From: Escallonia rubra
Taxonomy: Eukaryota > Streptophyta > Magnoliopsida > Escalloniales > Escalloniaceae
DNA: 64,000 bases
Reading direction: 5' to 3'
Assembly (NCBI GenBank): GCA_033065855.1
Contig: JAVXUO010000031.1
Coordinates: forward strand, 124,001-188,000
The number at the start of each line of letters is the position of its first letter. The stretch's first letter is position 1. Below, piece by piece: positions 1 to 10,626 of the stretch. The notes below the pieces were generated by a model. It saw only the letters and a program-made list of their open reading frames with translations. It did no database searches and was not told where the DNA came from. The position numbers and the translations under genes were made by a program.

Positions 1-535
1 TGTGCAATACCGGCGGCATGCTAGAGTGACAGAGAGCCACGAAGCGCGACTATATCAGTAGCACGGCGCATGGGCGTGGCAGACTGTGTCCGGTGTCGAC
101 GACATGGTATTGTGGTAGAGAGCTTGGGGGCACAAACTGTATAAGCAGCACTGCGTATGGACGCGGTCGAGGTGTGGGGTGCCCGGGAGCACATAACATG
201 GGCACGATGCACGGGCACGGCGACGTCTGTAGCGAAAGTGGGTGTCGTGCCAAAGGCACGTGAAGCATGAATGGCACATGGGCATGAGCGATGGGCGTCG
301 TAGAGACGCCGCGTGGGGGATGGGGGTCGCGAAGTCAGCGCACGGGCGCATGCGAGGGGAGACGCAAAGTCGGAGCTCGAGAGGGACTACGACCATTGCG
401 AAGTCGGCGTGCGGGCGATGGCATCACGGAGTCGGAGCACGGACGACGCAGAGACACCATGCGGGCGTTGAGCGTCGCGAAGATGGCGCGCGAGTGAAGG
501 CAAGGACGTCGTGGGGACGGCGCTCGCATGGAGAT
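1..535. repeat. GC-rich degenerate tandem-repeat region
   Basis: GC-rich, low-complexity DNA in which short words such as gcgaagtc, ggcgcac/gcgggcg and gcatggcg recur with irregular spacing. Open frames on both strands run through it, but their translations are Arg/His/Gly-rich without any recognisable domain. I read them as by-products of high GC, not genes. The array ends sharply near 535, where composition switches to A/G-rich. Confidence 0.6.
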
Positions 536-539
536 TGTG

Positions 540-812
540 GGTTACTTAGCAGGGAAGAAAAGTACGTACTTGGCCAAGAAGAAAAATACGTTTCTTAGTG
601 GAGAAGAAAAGTATGTTACTTGGCGAAGAAGAAAAGATGTACGTTACTTAGCGAAGAAGACGAAAAAAAACATTTCTTACTGGAGAAGAAAAATACGTTA
701 CTTAGCGAAGAACTTTCTTAGCGGAGAAGAAAGTACGATACTTAGCGAAGAAGAAAAGTATTTTAAGAAAAGTGCGTACTTAACGAAAAAGAAAAGTACG
801 TCACTTAACGGT
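540..812. repeat. A/G-rich minisatellite, unit about 25 bp
   Basis: About ten diverged copies of a unit resembling acttagcgaagaagaaaag followed by tacgtt. The core gaagaaaagtacgt is visible repeatedly (around 550, 575, 605, 630, 690, 730, 790). The strand is strongly purine-rich, and an open frame through it would encode Lys/Glu-rich repeats, which I do not call a gene. Confidence 0.75.
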
Positions 813-1243
813 GCGTTTCGAGTTGACTGTCTTGGTAGCATTGAACTTTGACCATTAGAAATGTCGACGTGTCTTGCAAAATGAGATCTAAAGTGAGCCT
901 AAAAGTGCATAGGCCGGATGAGATAGCAATAATATCTAAATGAGCCACTGCACGTAACAACTACAAAGTGCACCACAAAACTACTTTCCAAGGAGAAAAG
1001 TTAGAACCCAAATATTTACCAATAAAAAGTTCGCACTCTAGCTAGGTAACCTAAAGCCTAAAATTATTACAAACAGAAAGAAATTACATAGGAAAAACTA
1101 AAGCTTGCGTGTGTAGTAAAATAGTGCTGCACGTAGAAAGAATCAATTGAGATCCACCTATGGGTCTCGCAGAACCTCACTACTAACTCAAACGCAACAA
1201 CCGGCACATACTGAACCCCGTGAACACTCTGACTTGCATTCCT
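813..1243. other. 3' flank of DOG1-like gene 1; nothing recognised
   Basis: AT-rich DNA between the minisatellite and the stop codon of the minus-strand DOG1-like gene. It presumably contains that gene's 3' UTR and poly(A) signals. No open frame, repeat or RNA gene was recognised. Confidence 0.4.
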
Positions 1244-2211
1244 CTACTCTGCGTTTCTGCCATGTTCATGATCTTGCCTCTCACCCCACTCTTTGATGCA
1301 AAGACGAAGCTTCTTGCTTGCAGCTAGAAACTGCACTGCCTGAACTGGTGTCAGTATTTTTATCAGCTCCTTAATCGTATCCAGCCTCATCCGATCAGCT
1401 TCCTCCACTAAACTAGCCATGGCCTGCCCGTTTTCCTTGAGCGCTGCAACCGCATCCTCGTTCAAGCAACAGTTTTGGTCGGGTTTGTTGGCGACGTTTG
1501 CAAACGGCTGGTCTGCCATGTCCTCCTGTATTATATTTACGTGTGACAAATTCGAAACCAAGTTAAACAACTTTGGAAATAAATAGTTGCTATATGTTAT
1601 AGAAACAAGATGTAGTTTGGATTAATCTATCGTCGTCATTTTTGGCGTTTCGTTGAATCATCGATGATACTATTGTCATTTTCGAGACATTGTCGAGGCG
1701 CTAATGGCGTGTAAATGGAAAGAGGCTCTTATAGTACCTGCAAACTCGCCATCCTACTCGAGAGCTGCTCCTCTTGCCGATTGGTCTTGCTCTGCAATTG
1801 ATTAATCTTGGATAGTTGCACTCCTGAGATCCCGCCGAGGTCCTCGATTTCGGCGCCGTTAAGAAACTCAGCGAGTTTCGACTCAAAATCTAACCCAGAA
1901 AGCGCGTAAACTAGCCGGATGAAAGTAGATGGTCTGCACCCGGCAACCCAAAGCCCAGAGTTCTCCAGCGCGTTACACCAGTTGGGTGCTAAGTAGGTGG
2001 CGGCATCTCGGTGAGCCAGGCAGCTTCGCTTGTCACAGTAATCTTGGAAGTGGTCCACCATCTTCTCGACGAGTCGGGTCAAGTCAGCGTCGGACAGTCG
2101 TCCTTCTGAGCTTAGGGTTAGGGCTTCGCGGAGCTCGGAGAGCTCAAGCCTTTGAAGGCTAATCCATTCATCGTAGCAGCGTTGTTCACGAAGATGGTCT
2201 GTAGTTTCCAT
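1244..2211 (-). CDS. DOGL: DOG1-domain protein (DOG1-like, paralog 1), two exons
   Basis: Two exons on the minus strand: 2211-1738 and 1525-1244. They are joined across a 212-bp intron with a gt donor at 1737/1736 and an ag acceptor at 1527/1526, preceded by tataatac. The junction is phase 0, between LQ and EDMADQPF. The product is about 251 aa, matching the 250-aa paralog at 20331. Visible DOG1-domain landmarks are DEWISLQ near the N-terminus, WVAGCRPSTFIRLVYALSG, and ILTPVQAVQFLAASKK near the C-terminus. The family acts in seed dormancy/germination control; Arabidopsis DOG1 binds PP2C phosphatases and heme. Here the C-terminal motif reads KKLRLCIKEWG, so the histidine pair of Arabidopsis DOG1 (KLHLSMHEWG, from memory) is replaced by Arg and Lys. 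A longer in-frame start at 2361 exists, but I chose 2211 because it equals the paralog's length and the upstream part is a local duplication. No bZIP region precedes the domain, so it is not a TGA factor. Confidence 0.85.
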
Positions 2212-2270
2212 TGGTGTGTTTGGGAATTTTGCTTCTGCTTGATGGTCTGTAGTTGCCGTTGATGTGTTTG
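2193..2270 (-). repeat. Duplicated start-codon region of DOG1-like gene 1
   Basis: A roughly 30-bp word beginning gatggtctgtagtt occurs at 2193-2222, covering the chosen ATG, and again at 2241-2270, 48 bp away. On the minus strand both copies encode a TTDH peptide (METTDH and STATTDH). The outer copy lost its Met codon, which explains why an upstream frame stays open. Confidence 0.7.
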
Positions 2271-3301
2271 TGTCTTCTGTTTCTGTTTGTTGGCACCTAC
2301 AGCATTCTACAGTATTTATAGAGTAAGCAAGGACAAGACTGTCCGTTTCATGCTGATTCAATTCATTCTTGTAGTGCTGGATACCTGTAGCACAAGATGA
2401 TAAAAAAAACTCCGCAGTTCATTACCTCTTCTTTCCAGATACCTGAAGATTGCTTTTTGGCTGTCCGCCATGCAGATTCAGTCCAAAAAATAGAGAAAAG
2501 GGGCCTGATGTTGTCGAAAGGTGATAGGATTTGGGAACCTACAATCGTTGAACGAACAGTGTAACTATCGATACCAAAAGGCGCTGTTAATTCCACGTGT
2601 CGAGATGGTGGAAAGACCTATCCTCCTCGCCAAGCTTCAATTCAAACCCCTTTCTTCATCGGTACGTAAGACACCTGCATCTGACAAGTGTCAGCAGTAA
2701 ATCGTGGAATAAAATAGAGAATGACCGAGTCAAATGTTATGCACTAAAGCTTTAGTCGTGACAATATTGACTCATAGTAGTACGCCGTATTAAATTACAC
2801 AATATAACGGAGTGAGAAAATTAGCAGACCTATTTATAATGATGTCATGAACACGTGCGTTCAGTTATGACAGTTAAATAACTATGCATGTGTCATTAAA
2901 GAGTCATATATGTTTATAGAATGACAACATGCATAATTGCCTTTTGAATTTAATCAAAAATTTTTAATTTTTGAACGTTTTTCCTTCGTCACAGCGTGCA
3001 CATGTGCGAGCCCTTATCCTTGTGCACTTTGTTTTACATAAATTACGCAATATATCACATGGCTACTTAAACAACCACAAACATTTCCTCTTCTAAGAAA
3101 TGTGGGAATCCAAATTGTGACCATTCGAATTATTTTTTTTCCCTCAAACTTTGAGATCTTAGATCTCCCTAACCACTTGACGAATAGGCATGAATCTTTT
3201 TGTACATTACACCTTTTATATAGTGCAAGCTATATATATGGGATTCAATGGACCAATATTAAAAACTTTCCAGAAATATTAGCGTAAGAACACTATGACA
3301 G

Positions 3302-3304
<3 letters not shown>

Positions 3305-3338
<34 letters not shown>
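3305..3338. repeat. (TC)17 microsatellite
   Basis: Uninterrupted TC dinucleotide repeat. The aligned positions of the two paralogous blocks (near 16985 and 5400) have only a short pyrimidine stretch, so the expansion is specific to this copy. Confidence 0.95.
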
Positions 3339-3344
<6 letters not shown>

Positions 3345-3670
3345 CCTGATGTGTCATTGTTTATATTTTCTAAATATGAAAATGGCCACATAAGTGACAT
3401 GAAAGCTAGCGGTTTTATAGCAAGGTGGATTTTTCAAGGTTTTATATAAACAATATACAGCAGTGGGTTGTATTGTAACGGCAAAGAGGCAGATTACTCC
3501 GTTAAATTTCGTTTGACCTTGCATCTATTTATTCATCCAACTCAAACTTAATTCACAATAAATATAAAGGATATAAGATTTGTTGTTTTTGAAGTAGTGC
3601 CATGGCTTTATACTCATGATCTCCTTTCGAAGTGTTAAGTGTGGGTGCGGGATCAATTTGTATACTATCA

Positions 3671-4143
3671 GAGTGTGTTTGGATATATAGAGATTTTTAC
3701 CTTTTATTTCAAAATACACTCATTGTATAATTCACTGATTTACAAATTTATGAAATTGCTAATTTAGTGTTTGGGCGGTTTTGAAGAAGTGAGTATTATA
3801 TATGTGCATTTACATCTGAAAAATTAAACCCAAATAAAAATTTGATGGTGTATGAATAAAAACCAGTGAGAGAGAGTTTCCTTTTTTTGATAGAAAAATT
3901 TCTAAATAATGTAATTAAAAGAAAATCAACTTTCTCCTTACATTTGTGGTAAGAATTTGTCAAATAACTAGTCTGAACTAGTTTAAAGGGAATTTTAGCA
4001 CACCAAAATTTCCTTGTCAAATCCCTCCTCAAAATTGGTAAATCCACCTCATCATAATCCAAACAAGGAATTTGGTGTGATGTATTTACAAATCCTTTCA
4101 AAAAGTGAAATTCTCAGTTCAATTACCTCATCCAAATACACTC
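3671..4143. mobile_element. MITE with GAGTGTGTTTGGAT-type termini
   Basis: A 473-bp non-coding element. The left end gagtgtgtttggat matches the reverse complement of the right end, gagtgtatttggat, with one mismatch. Both sides are flanked by tca (3668-3670 and 4144-4146), a possible 3-bp target duplication. It is absent from the paralogous block at 17330, though that copy also lost about 50-60 bp of flank, so the empty site is not clean. TIR and target size would suit a Harbinger-type MITE; the superfamily is inferred. Confidence 0.65.
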
Positions 4144-4604
4144 TCAGATTAGATTAGATAGATTGTCTCATCGATTTCGAATATGAATGGCAGTAGGCCC
4201 GATAGGCCCATGCTGATGCAAACCCCTACCCTCATCATACCTTCCAATCCGCTTGTTATGGTCAAAATCTGGAGCGACCTTTGCGGAGTTTAAAGACGGA
4301 TCTGCATAGCACCAACAGGCAAAGGTGACTAGTCGATGGGGAACAAACGGGGAATCTCCGAGCCTTGGTCATTATGTACAAGTAGTGAAGTTCTGTTATA
4401 GGTTAATCATGAGAATGATGTATTGATATGAGAACTAAGTTAAAAGATTCGTTGAGCTACTTTTCTGCCACAAAAAAAATTGTCTTTTTGGTTATACGAG
4501 TAACTAGTCTACTTTTTAAGAAGACCAAAGACAGTTATTATAACCATGTCGAAATTAAAGCAAACACAAGTCTATTAGCAGTGAAGTTAAGAACACGCGT
4601 TTTG

Positions 4605-5583
4605 CTTCTTTTTGTTGGCACTTACGATATTCTATTTCTAGAGTAAACAAGGACAAGACTGTCCGTTTCATGCTGATTCTTTGAGTCCTGGATACTTGTA
4701 CAAGATGATTAAAGCTCTGCAGTTTATTACCTATTCTTTCCAAATGCCAGGAGATTCCTTTTTGCTGTCCTCCATGCAGATTCAATCCAAAAGAAAAGAG
4801 GAAAGGGGCCTGTACAAGATGATTAAAACGGAGAATGACCAAGTCAAATGCTATGCACTTTTTGCTTAAAACAGTTTTTGGTTCATTATTACAGTATTAA
4901 ACTGCACAAGATGTTGGACAACAGACCTATTTATAATATTGTCAAGAACATGTGCACTCGATTATGATAGTTAAGGGTTTTGGAGGCGTTATTTAAGACT
5001 CATGTTTTTATAGAAAGACGCCATGAAGAATTGTCATTTCAATTTAAACAGAAGTTGGAGTTTTTGAAAAAATTCAACTAACACGTCACTTCCCCGCCCA
5101 AAAGAGTCAATAGCTCATTGACGCCGCAGCCTCCGCATTTGCAGATGTGCGAGCTTATGTTCATGCATACTTTGTTACTAAAGTAATGCAATATATCACA
5201 TGGCGACTTACGCTCCACAAACAATTTATTTTTCGAGCAATATGGAAATTCACATTTGGCGACCCTTAACCCTTTGAATTTTCTTTTTAAAACTTTGAGA
5301 TCTTAGATTTCCCTAACCACTGACGAAAATGCGTGATTCTTTTTGTACACTACACCTTGTATTGCTAGCTATATAGGATTCAATGAGTCGCTTATTTGTT
5401 TTTTTTCCCCCTCCTGATGTGTCATTTTTTATCTTTCTAAATATGAAAATGGCCACATAGTATAACAAATTATGTTTAAATATGGGCTTTCAATTTCGAA
5501 TGACATGAAGGCTGACGGTTTTATAGCAAGGTGGATGTAAGAGCATTTCTACCATAAAGAGGCAGAAATATAAAGGTTTTATG
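4605..5583. repeat. Segmental duplication, block B left part
   Basis: Tandem diverged copy of block A: 4605-4830 matches 2281-2620 and 4830-5450 matches 2709-3400. Its end (5455-5583) matches 18940-19323 of the distal block. No gene remains; the short open frames here are not conserved among copies. Confidence 0.75.
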
Positions 5584-6352
5584 TTTTTTTTTTTTGTTGT
5601 GAAAATAGGAATATATACCATAGAGAAGAAGCATTAAGGTTACACTAAACAACATTTACAAAAAACACCTGGATGACAAGGAAACCTCTAACCGAAAGAC
5701 CAAGCTGTCAGCAGGCTATACATCAGCTGTCCAAGTCTGCCGATAACCATCACCTGATCGAGATGCAAAACCGGCTAGAGCAGACGCAAGATCCAAAATG
5801 CATTCATTTCCCCGGCCAATATGTACAGAGTGAAACCTACTGCAGCTTGCTGACATACCAGTATTAGGCAGCAAACTACGGGAGGTGCACGAAGTCTGGT
5901 GCATAATCTGAGACAGAAAAGGAGAGTGAGCAAGGAGCAAAATGATATGCATGTGAGTAAGGGTATATAACAATGCAGGCCAAATAAAACAGCTTCAATA
6001 ATGGCATCAGACGGAGTATCAACAATAGTCAGATTGATGCAGGCATGAACCGGGATCCAGTGGGAATTAAAAAGTACTAATCCGATACCATATCTAGACC
6101 CTAAGCCATCTGGAGACACCGATATTGAACATAAAACCAGAGAGATAGGCGTAGAACATTGACATAGGCTAGAGCAAGAGATTTGGTAAAGAGGTGGGAA
6201 GAAATGCTTGAAACCATAATAATCTGTCGTCTGCGTAGAATAGGTCTGTCGTCGAATTTTCTGCACAGAGCGCTTGAAGTACGCAGTTCCTCTCACATTA
6301 TTGAAATCCAACTAACTTTTCGCCGAAGCCGGGAAATGGAAAAAGGTGAGAG

Positions 6353-6667
6353 TCAAAATATAACTTCATTACGCTCACACCATTTATTCCAAAGAACAAC
6401 CGCTATCCAAACAATACAGAGTAGGGCATCCACATGACTACCAACTGGCTGCACTAACCAATATCTTAACCATTGTGGCAGAGTGAGGTTCACTTGACGA
6501 GGGTGGCGAAGTAATAAAAAGGAGGTCTGCCAGACTTGCTTAATCCGCGGACAATCTAAAAAAAGGTGTTGGTATGTCTCCGGAACCATGGAACACAAAG
6601 AACACACGTCTGGCACCGGACAATGCCTTTTGAGCAATTCGGAACGAAAAGGCAAATGTAGGTGCAA
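6353..6667 (-). pseudogene. LINE zf-RVT domain fragment
   Basis: Encodes the zinc-binding domain that follows plant L1-type reverse transcriptases. The motif CSLCSMVPETYQHLFLDC has C-x2-C-x8-H-x4-C spacing. Downstream in LINE order lies an RNase H-like stretch around 6170-6020 (DGLGSRYGIGLVLFNS). Frames are disrupted. Confidence 0.8.
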
Positions 6668-7718
6668 TAATTACCATAGGAATATTTTAATTTTCTCAGG
6701 AAGCGGTAATTGCCAAAATTTCCTCCAAAGCTGCGGGGAAAAACAAGTCTGAGTTGGGGAGGGAACGCTATAGCTTGATCCTGAATGAAGCAGAAGGCTC
6801 CTTTAATAGAGAAAAGGCCACCACTAGAAGTAGGCCAAAAGGGCTCATCTGCCCTTTCGGCTGGAAGCAATTGGAGTCACAGAATTTGCGTGACAACCTC
6901 AGGCGGGAAAGAGCCAAGGAGGTAAGGAAGGTTCCATGTATAGGAGGATGAAAAAAAAAAAATCACTAACACACCGGTGAGCATTAACGGGATTAAGAAA
7001 AGTCTGCATCCTCTTTGGTGGAAAATTTGGTAACCACCAATCCATCCATATCAAAATTGAACTCCCATCTCCCACATGCCATTGAATGCCTTGTTGAAGA
7101 ACTCGTTGCCCGACCGAAAGACTTTGCCAAACCCAAGAACACTTTCAATGATTGCGTGCTTGGAGAAAATTAAAATTCCAGAAATAACGTCCCTTAAATA
7201 CTTGTGCAAGAAGGGAGTCGGGGTTAGACCAGATTTTCCATGCCTGTTTGGTGAGTAAAGCCTCGTTAAACAAGCAAAAAATGCGGAAACCTAACCCTCA
7301 TTGATTTTTAGGTAGACACGGTGTAGGCCAAGCAAGCCAATAAATAGAGTGATGAGATGAATCACTAGACCACCAGAATCTAGCAAGAGTTTGATCGAGC
7401 TGATTATAGACGTACATGTAATGAATAAGGAGTGATGAAAGAACGGAATGAATAAGTGTGGCATGACCCGCCTTGTTAAGAAGTAGCCCTGGCCAATGAG
7501 CACACCTATCTTGAACACGTTGGATGACACCTTGAAACATTTATTTCCTGTGCGTAGAAACATCAAGTTGGATACCAAATACTTCCCAAATGCAGAATGA
7601 GAATTAAAGTTTAGTTTAGATTCAATCTGCGCTCGGGTGGCATCTGTTACGTTTGGGCTAAGAGTGAGGCGATATTTGGTCCAATTGATCTGTTGACCGG
7701 AAAAGGAACAATAAAAAG

Positions 7719-8006
7719 TCAAGGATATATAGTACGTAATTCCTCAACCTCGAGGCAGGCATCCTTTTTTAGCGTAAGGAACAGATAAATGTCGTCAGCG
7801 TACATAAGATGCACAATGGAAGGAGAATGTTTCCCGACTTGAATACCACTAAGTTTGCCAAGCTCTTCTGCATGGACTAGTGCAGCTGAAAAAATCTCGG
7901 CACACAGAATAAAAAGAAAAGGTGAGATAGGATCTCCTTGGCGAATGCCACAAGAAGGTTCAAAGTGAGGGGTGGTGGCACCGTTAACTAGTACAGAGTA
8001 AGACAC
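7719..8006 (-). pseudogene. LINE reverse-transcriptase fragment
   Basis: An open segment of 95 codons with the RT block GIRQGDPISPFLFILCAE and the catalytic YADD box (in HLMYADDIYLFL). It ends at a stop. The continuing RT sequence is in another frame at 7722-7291, where SGQQINWTK and SKLNFNSHSAFGKYL are family-typical. This is part of the truncated LINE and not a host gene. Confidence 0.9.
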
Positions 8007-8053
8007 CGTAGTAATGCATTACATAACTAAGCGTATCCACTGGCTTGGAAAGT

Positions 8054-8675
8054 TAAAGGTTTTATGTAAACACTACATAGTAGCGGTTTATTAACGGCAA
8101 AAAGGCCGACTACTCCCTTGAATTTTGTTCTAACTTGCATCTATTTATTCATCCTAACTCAAACTTAATTAGCAACGGATGTAAAGAATATAATTGATTT
8201 TTACTTAGTGATGATAATAAAATGTTGTTAAGAATTGTCGCTTATAGTGTTATCAGAAAAGTCGGTAAAAATATTTAACAACCATTAATGAGGGCTATGC
8301 AAGGATTGTGGGTATCTTCCTACAACTAGGGTAGGATATCCAAAATTTATCCAAACATTATGATAACTCAACTCTTTATTGTCTTGCATAAGGAAAAAAC
8401 TTGAATACGCACAATGGTAATAGCTATGACATGATCCAACCGGACATGATCAAAACATAATAACTATGTGATTCCTTGTTGTCCTAAAATCTTTCCCTTT
8501 CACTAAATTTTAACAGTTAAATTTTATCACCGTTAAATTCAAAATTTTCGCATACGATGGCATCGAACACGGGCACGAAGACATGGTTGACCATTCGGTA
8601 GTAGCGGTCTAAATTATCACACCCAAGTTGAGGAGATGAAATGCCAAGATAAGCTCAGTCTTTTTGTTTGCAATT

Positions 8676-8716
<41 letters not shown>

Positions 8717-8745
8717 TGCTCCACAAACGACTCAATAGCCTCCAT
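8054..8745. repeat. Segmental duplication, block B between LINE and hAT insertions
   Basis: Matches 19311-20006 closely, for example gaagacatggttgacc and tctaaattatcacacccaag. It ends at agcctccat, where the hAT-like element interrupts the alignment. The block lies upstream of the pseudogene at 10320, as the matching block lies upstream of the intact gene at 20331. Confidence 0.88.
8682..8714. repeat. (TA)16 microsatellite
   Basis: Uninterrupted TA repeat. The paralogous position near 19966 has only about five TA units, so it expanded after the duplication. Confidence 0.95.
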
Positions 8746-10054
8746 CAGGGCGGAGGGAATGAGGCGCTCAGGTGGGCAGTCCCACCTGTTTCTCGGTGAA
8801 TTTTTTGTTCTATATGATCTATTTTATCATTAATGAGAAAAATGCCCATCTAAATTTTTTTAAATGTTAAAAAGAGATATATTTTTAGTCACTTTATATG
8901 TTAAGCTATATGAAAATTCTAAAAATAGTTAAAAACAAAAATCTTTTTAGCCATTAGAAATGTTAAACTTACTAAATAAAAAAGTTATACGCTTAAAGTC
9001 AACATAATTAAATCCTTTATTATCTATTGTTTTTAAAATTTCTCTATTTCCCAGCCTGAAAGCCACATAATGGAGAGAGGCACGGAGCACACCGTCTTCT
9101 CAGTCCCCCCATTGGCCTATAGCCCTCAATGCCACGGCCTATTGCCTCCACCGGCAGGTCCACCTCCTGCGACTGACATAGTCGCATAGACGATAGATTC
9201 AATCATGACAAAATGGTTAAAGTCGCGATGTATTACTCGAATCATCGATTCATTTATTCCTCCAGCTTTGCCGATTCATCTTGGTGTATTTGCAGTAACA
9301 CTCTCCTCATATTTTCTCTCCCAAATTATCAGTGTCTCACTTAATTTTCTCCACGACAGTCCCTTTAGCTTAAAAATCATGAAGAGCCCCATTTCCCCCA
9401 AATATAAAGCCACTATTCTTCCACTGATTATTGGGATTGCTCCACTGCCTCCATGCAGTCGCAAACCCTAATCTTCCACTTTAAAAGCAAAGTAAGATCT
9501 AGACTTCCAGTGTTTATTCTTAGAATTTCTAATTCCTTAAACTTCAACCCTTTTCGTTTTGTTTCAAATTAGAATTTGATAATTGAGTTTTGGAACTTGC
9601 AAGTCCCTATTGGGAATTGAGGCTGGTAGTCGGATTCTTAATTTCAAATTGAGATTTTGGATTTTTATTTTCAGATTGCAATTGCTACTCGTGGGGGGGT
9701 GAATGTATAGGTTTCAGATTGAGGTTTGTTGGGAATTTTTATTTTTATTTGGAGAGATAGACAATTGCTGCTTGTGGTTGCAATTAGGAAGTAAGAATTT
9801 GGCATTTAGTAGAATTTAACACTGAATTTGGCAATTAGGGTTTGAGAATTTGGAGCTTTCATGAACAAGTTGAATATACTGCCTATCTGACGAATTGGGA
9901 AGTTCGAGTTGTCGGATTGGAGTTCTTGTTTCTTGTCCATTTGGCCCATGTCCATCAGTTTGTTAGGTTTAACTCATTGACGAAGGAATTTTAAGAAAAA
10001 AAAATTTGGCTATTAAGTGCCCACCTTGAACTAAGTTTCTGGCTCTGCCACTGC
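8746..10054. mobile_element. Non-autonomous hAT-like element, copy 1
   Basis: A 1.3-kb insertion defined by alignment. The paralog reads agcctccatgcacatacc (about 19998-20015), while here agcctccat and gcacatacc are separated. Ends are cagggcgga on the left and the reverse complement cagtggcagag on the right. An imperfect 8-bp duplication gcctccat/ggctccat (8738-8745, 10055-10062) flanks it. A related copy lies at 21787-22616. The interior around 9450-9560 (gcaaaccctaatcttcc, then aagtaagatct) looks like a captured gene leader and intron start. No transposase was seen. Confidence 0.8.
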
Positions 10055-10319
10055 GGCTCCATGCACATACCACCAAAAGAGTTTGGTAACACCTCATGCA
10101 TGATAAGCTTCCCAAGACAACTAAAACCCAACCAATTATCTTGGCCGAAATTTTGTCAAGAGCTTTAAAGATTGAACTTCCTCATGAAGAATCATCTTCA
10201 CACACATTGAAGAGACTGTCGTTTTGCACCATGAATACCCCATCAGCTGTAGTCCAAGATTGCGCAAAAGAGAACGTGAACCACCCCCCCAACCCCCCTC
10301 TTGCGAGATCGTCTTTCAC
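10055..10319. repeat. Duplicated promoter region of the DOG1-like pseudogene
   Basis: Aligns with 20007-20250 upstream of the intact DOG1-like gene: atgcacataccaccaaaagag, cccaagacaac, gattgcgcaaaagagaacgtgaac. This copy has a C-run (near 10285-10300) at the point where the other reads cgtgaccgcccacg. Confidence 0.85.
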
Positions 10320-10555
10320 GAGATATACATGAAGATATAAACTTTAGCTTATACAGAACGGGATATAAATTTCAAGGGCGGGCCTTATATGTCACACTTG
10401 GCAACAAGCGGTGGTGGCCAAGGTCAGCAAAATTTCAAGACGTAGACCTCTTGGAGCTCCTCCAAGCCTTAAACCTAAGCGACAACGGCAACCCGGCTGA
10501 GTCAACTCGTCCAGAAGATGATCATACACTTTGAGGACTACATATGTTGCTGCTA
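10320..10555 (+). pseudogene. Truncated DOG1-like pseudogene
   Basis: Matches the 5' flank and first about 65 codons of the gene at 20331. The two TATA-like ggatataaa/gatataaa words are kept. The start codon is destroyed: the intact copy reads aaatggcaacaagc, here cttggcaacaagc. A deletion removes the codons for NCCFQKWMHL, and a further gap falls after acggcaac. Similarity ends after gaggactacat (about 10553), where unrelated DNA with an inverted repeat begins. The rest of the DOG1 domain is absent, so no functional product is expected. Confidence 0.88.
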
Positions 10556-10626
10556 AAAATATGCTCTGCGTATGTTCCGGAACCCGAGTCTGGACCGATG
10601 ACCTGTAAGACAGAAAATGAGTTACC

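Larger units (their letters stand above)
2281..4600. repeat. Segmental duplication, block A (upstream of DOG1-like gene 1)
   Basis: Positions 2281-2620 (5' flank of gene 1) recur at about 4605-4830 in the same orientation, sharing the word ggacaagactgtccgtttca. Positions about 2675-3640 recur at 16345-17330, and again in more diverged form at 4825-5450 (shared words include gaatgaccgagtcaaatg and atatgaaaatggccacata). Positions 4165-4600 recur at 17330-17623 plus 18586-18690. The copies differ by point changes, small indels and transposon insertions. Confidence 0.85.
5584..8053 (-). mobile_element. 5'-truncated LINE (L1-type) with 13-bp target duplication
   Basis: A 2.47-kb minus-strand insertion. 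Its 3' end is a 12-nt poly(A), read as poly(T) at 5584-5595. The 13-bp duplication taaaggttttatg flanks it at 5571-5583 and 8054-8066, and the paralogous block carries one uninterrupted copy at 19311-19323. In 5' to 3' order the remains encode a reverse-transcriptase piece with GIRQGDPISPFLFILCAE and YADD (8006-7719), the RT thumb region (7722-7291), a zf-RVT domain with C-x2-C-x8-H-x4-C (6667-6353) and an RNase H-like segment (about 6170-6020). Frames are broken by shifts and stops, so it is inactive. The endonuclease and the N-terminal half of RT are missing, as expected from 5' truncation at integration. Confidence 0.93.

Noticed and set aside
242-598. 118-codon plus-strand frame near the window start
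   Set aside because: Runs through a GC-rich tandem array into the purine-rich minisatellite; low-complexity peptide with no domain.
5775-6311. 178-codon minus-strand frame as a possible host gene
   Set aside because: Lies inside the LINE insertion bounded by target duplications, and includes its RNase H-like segment.
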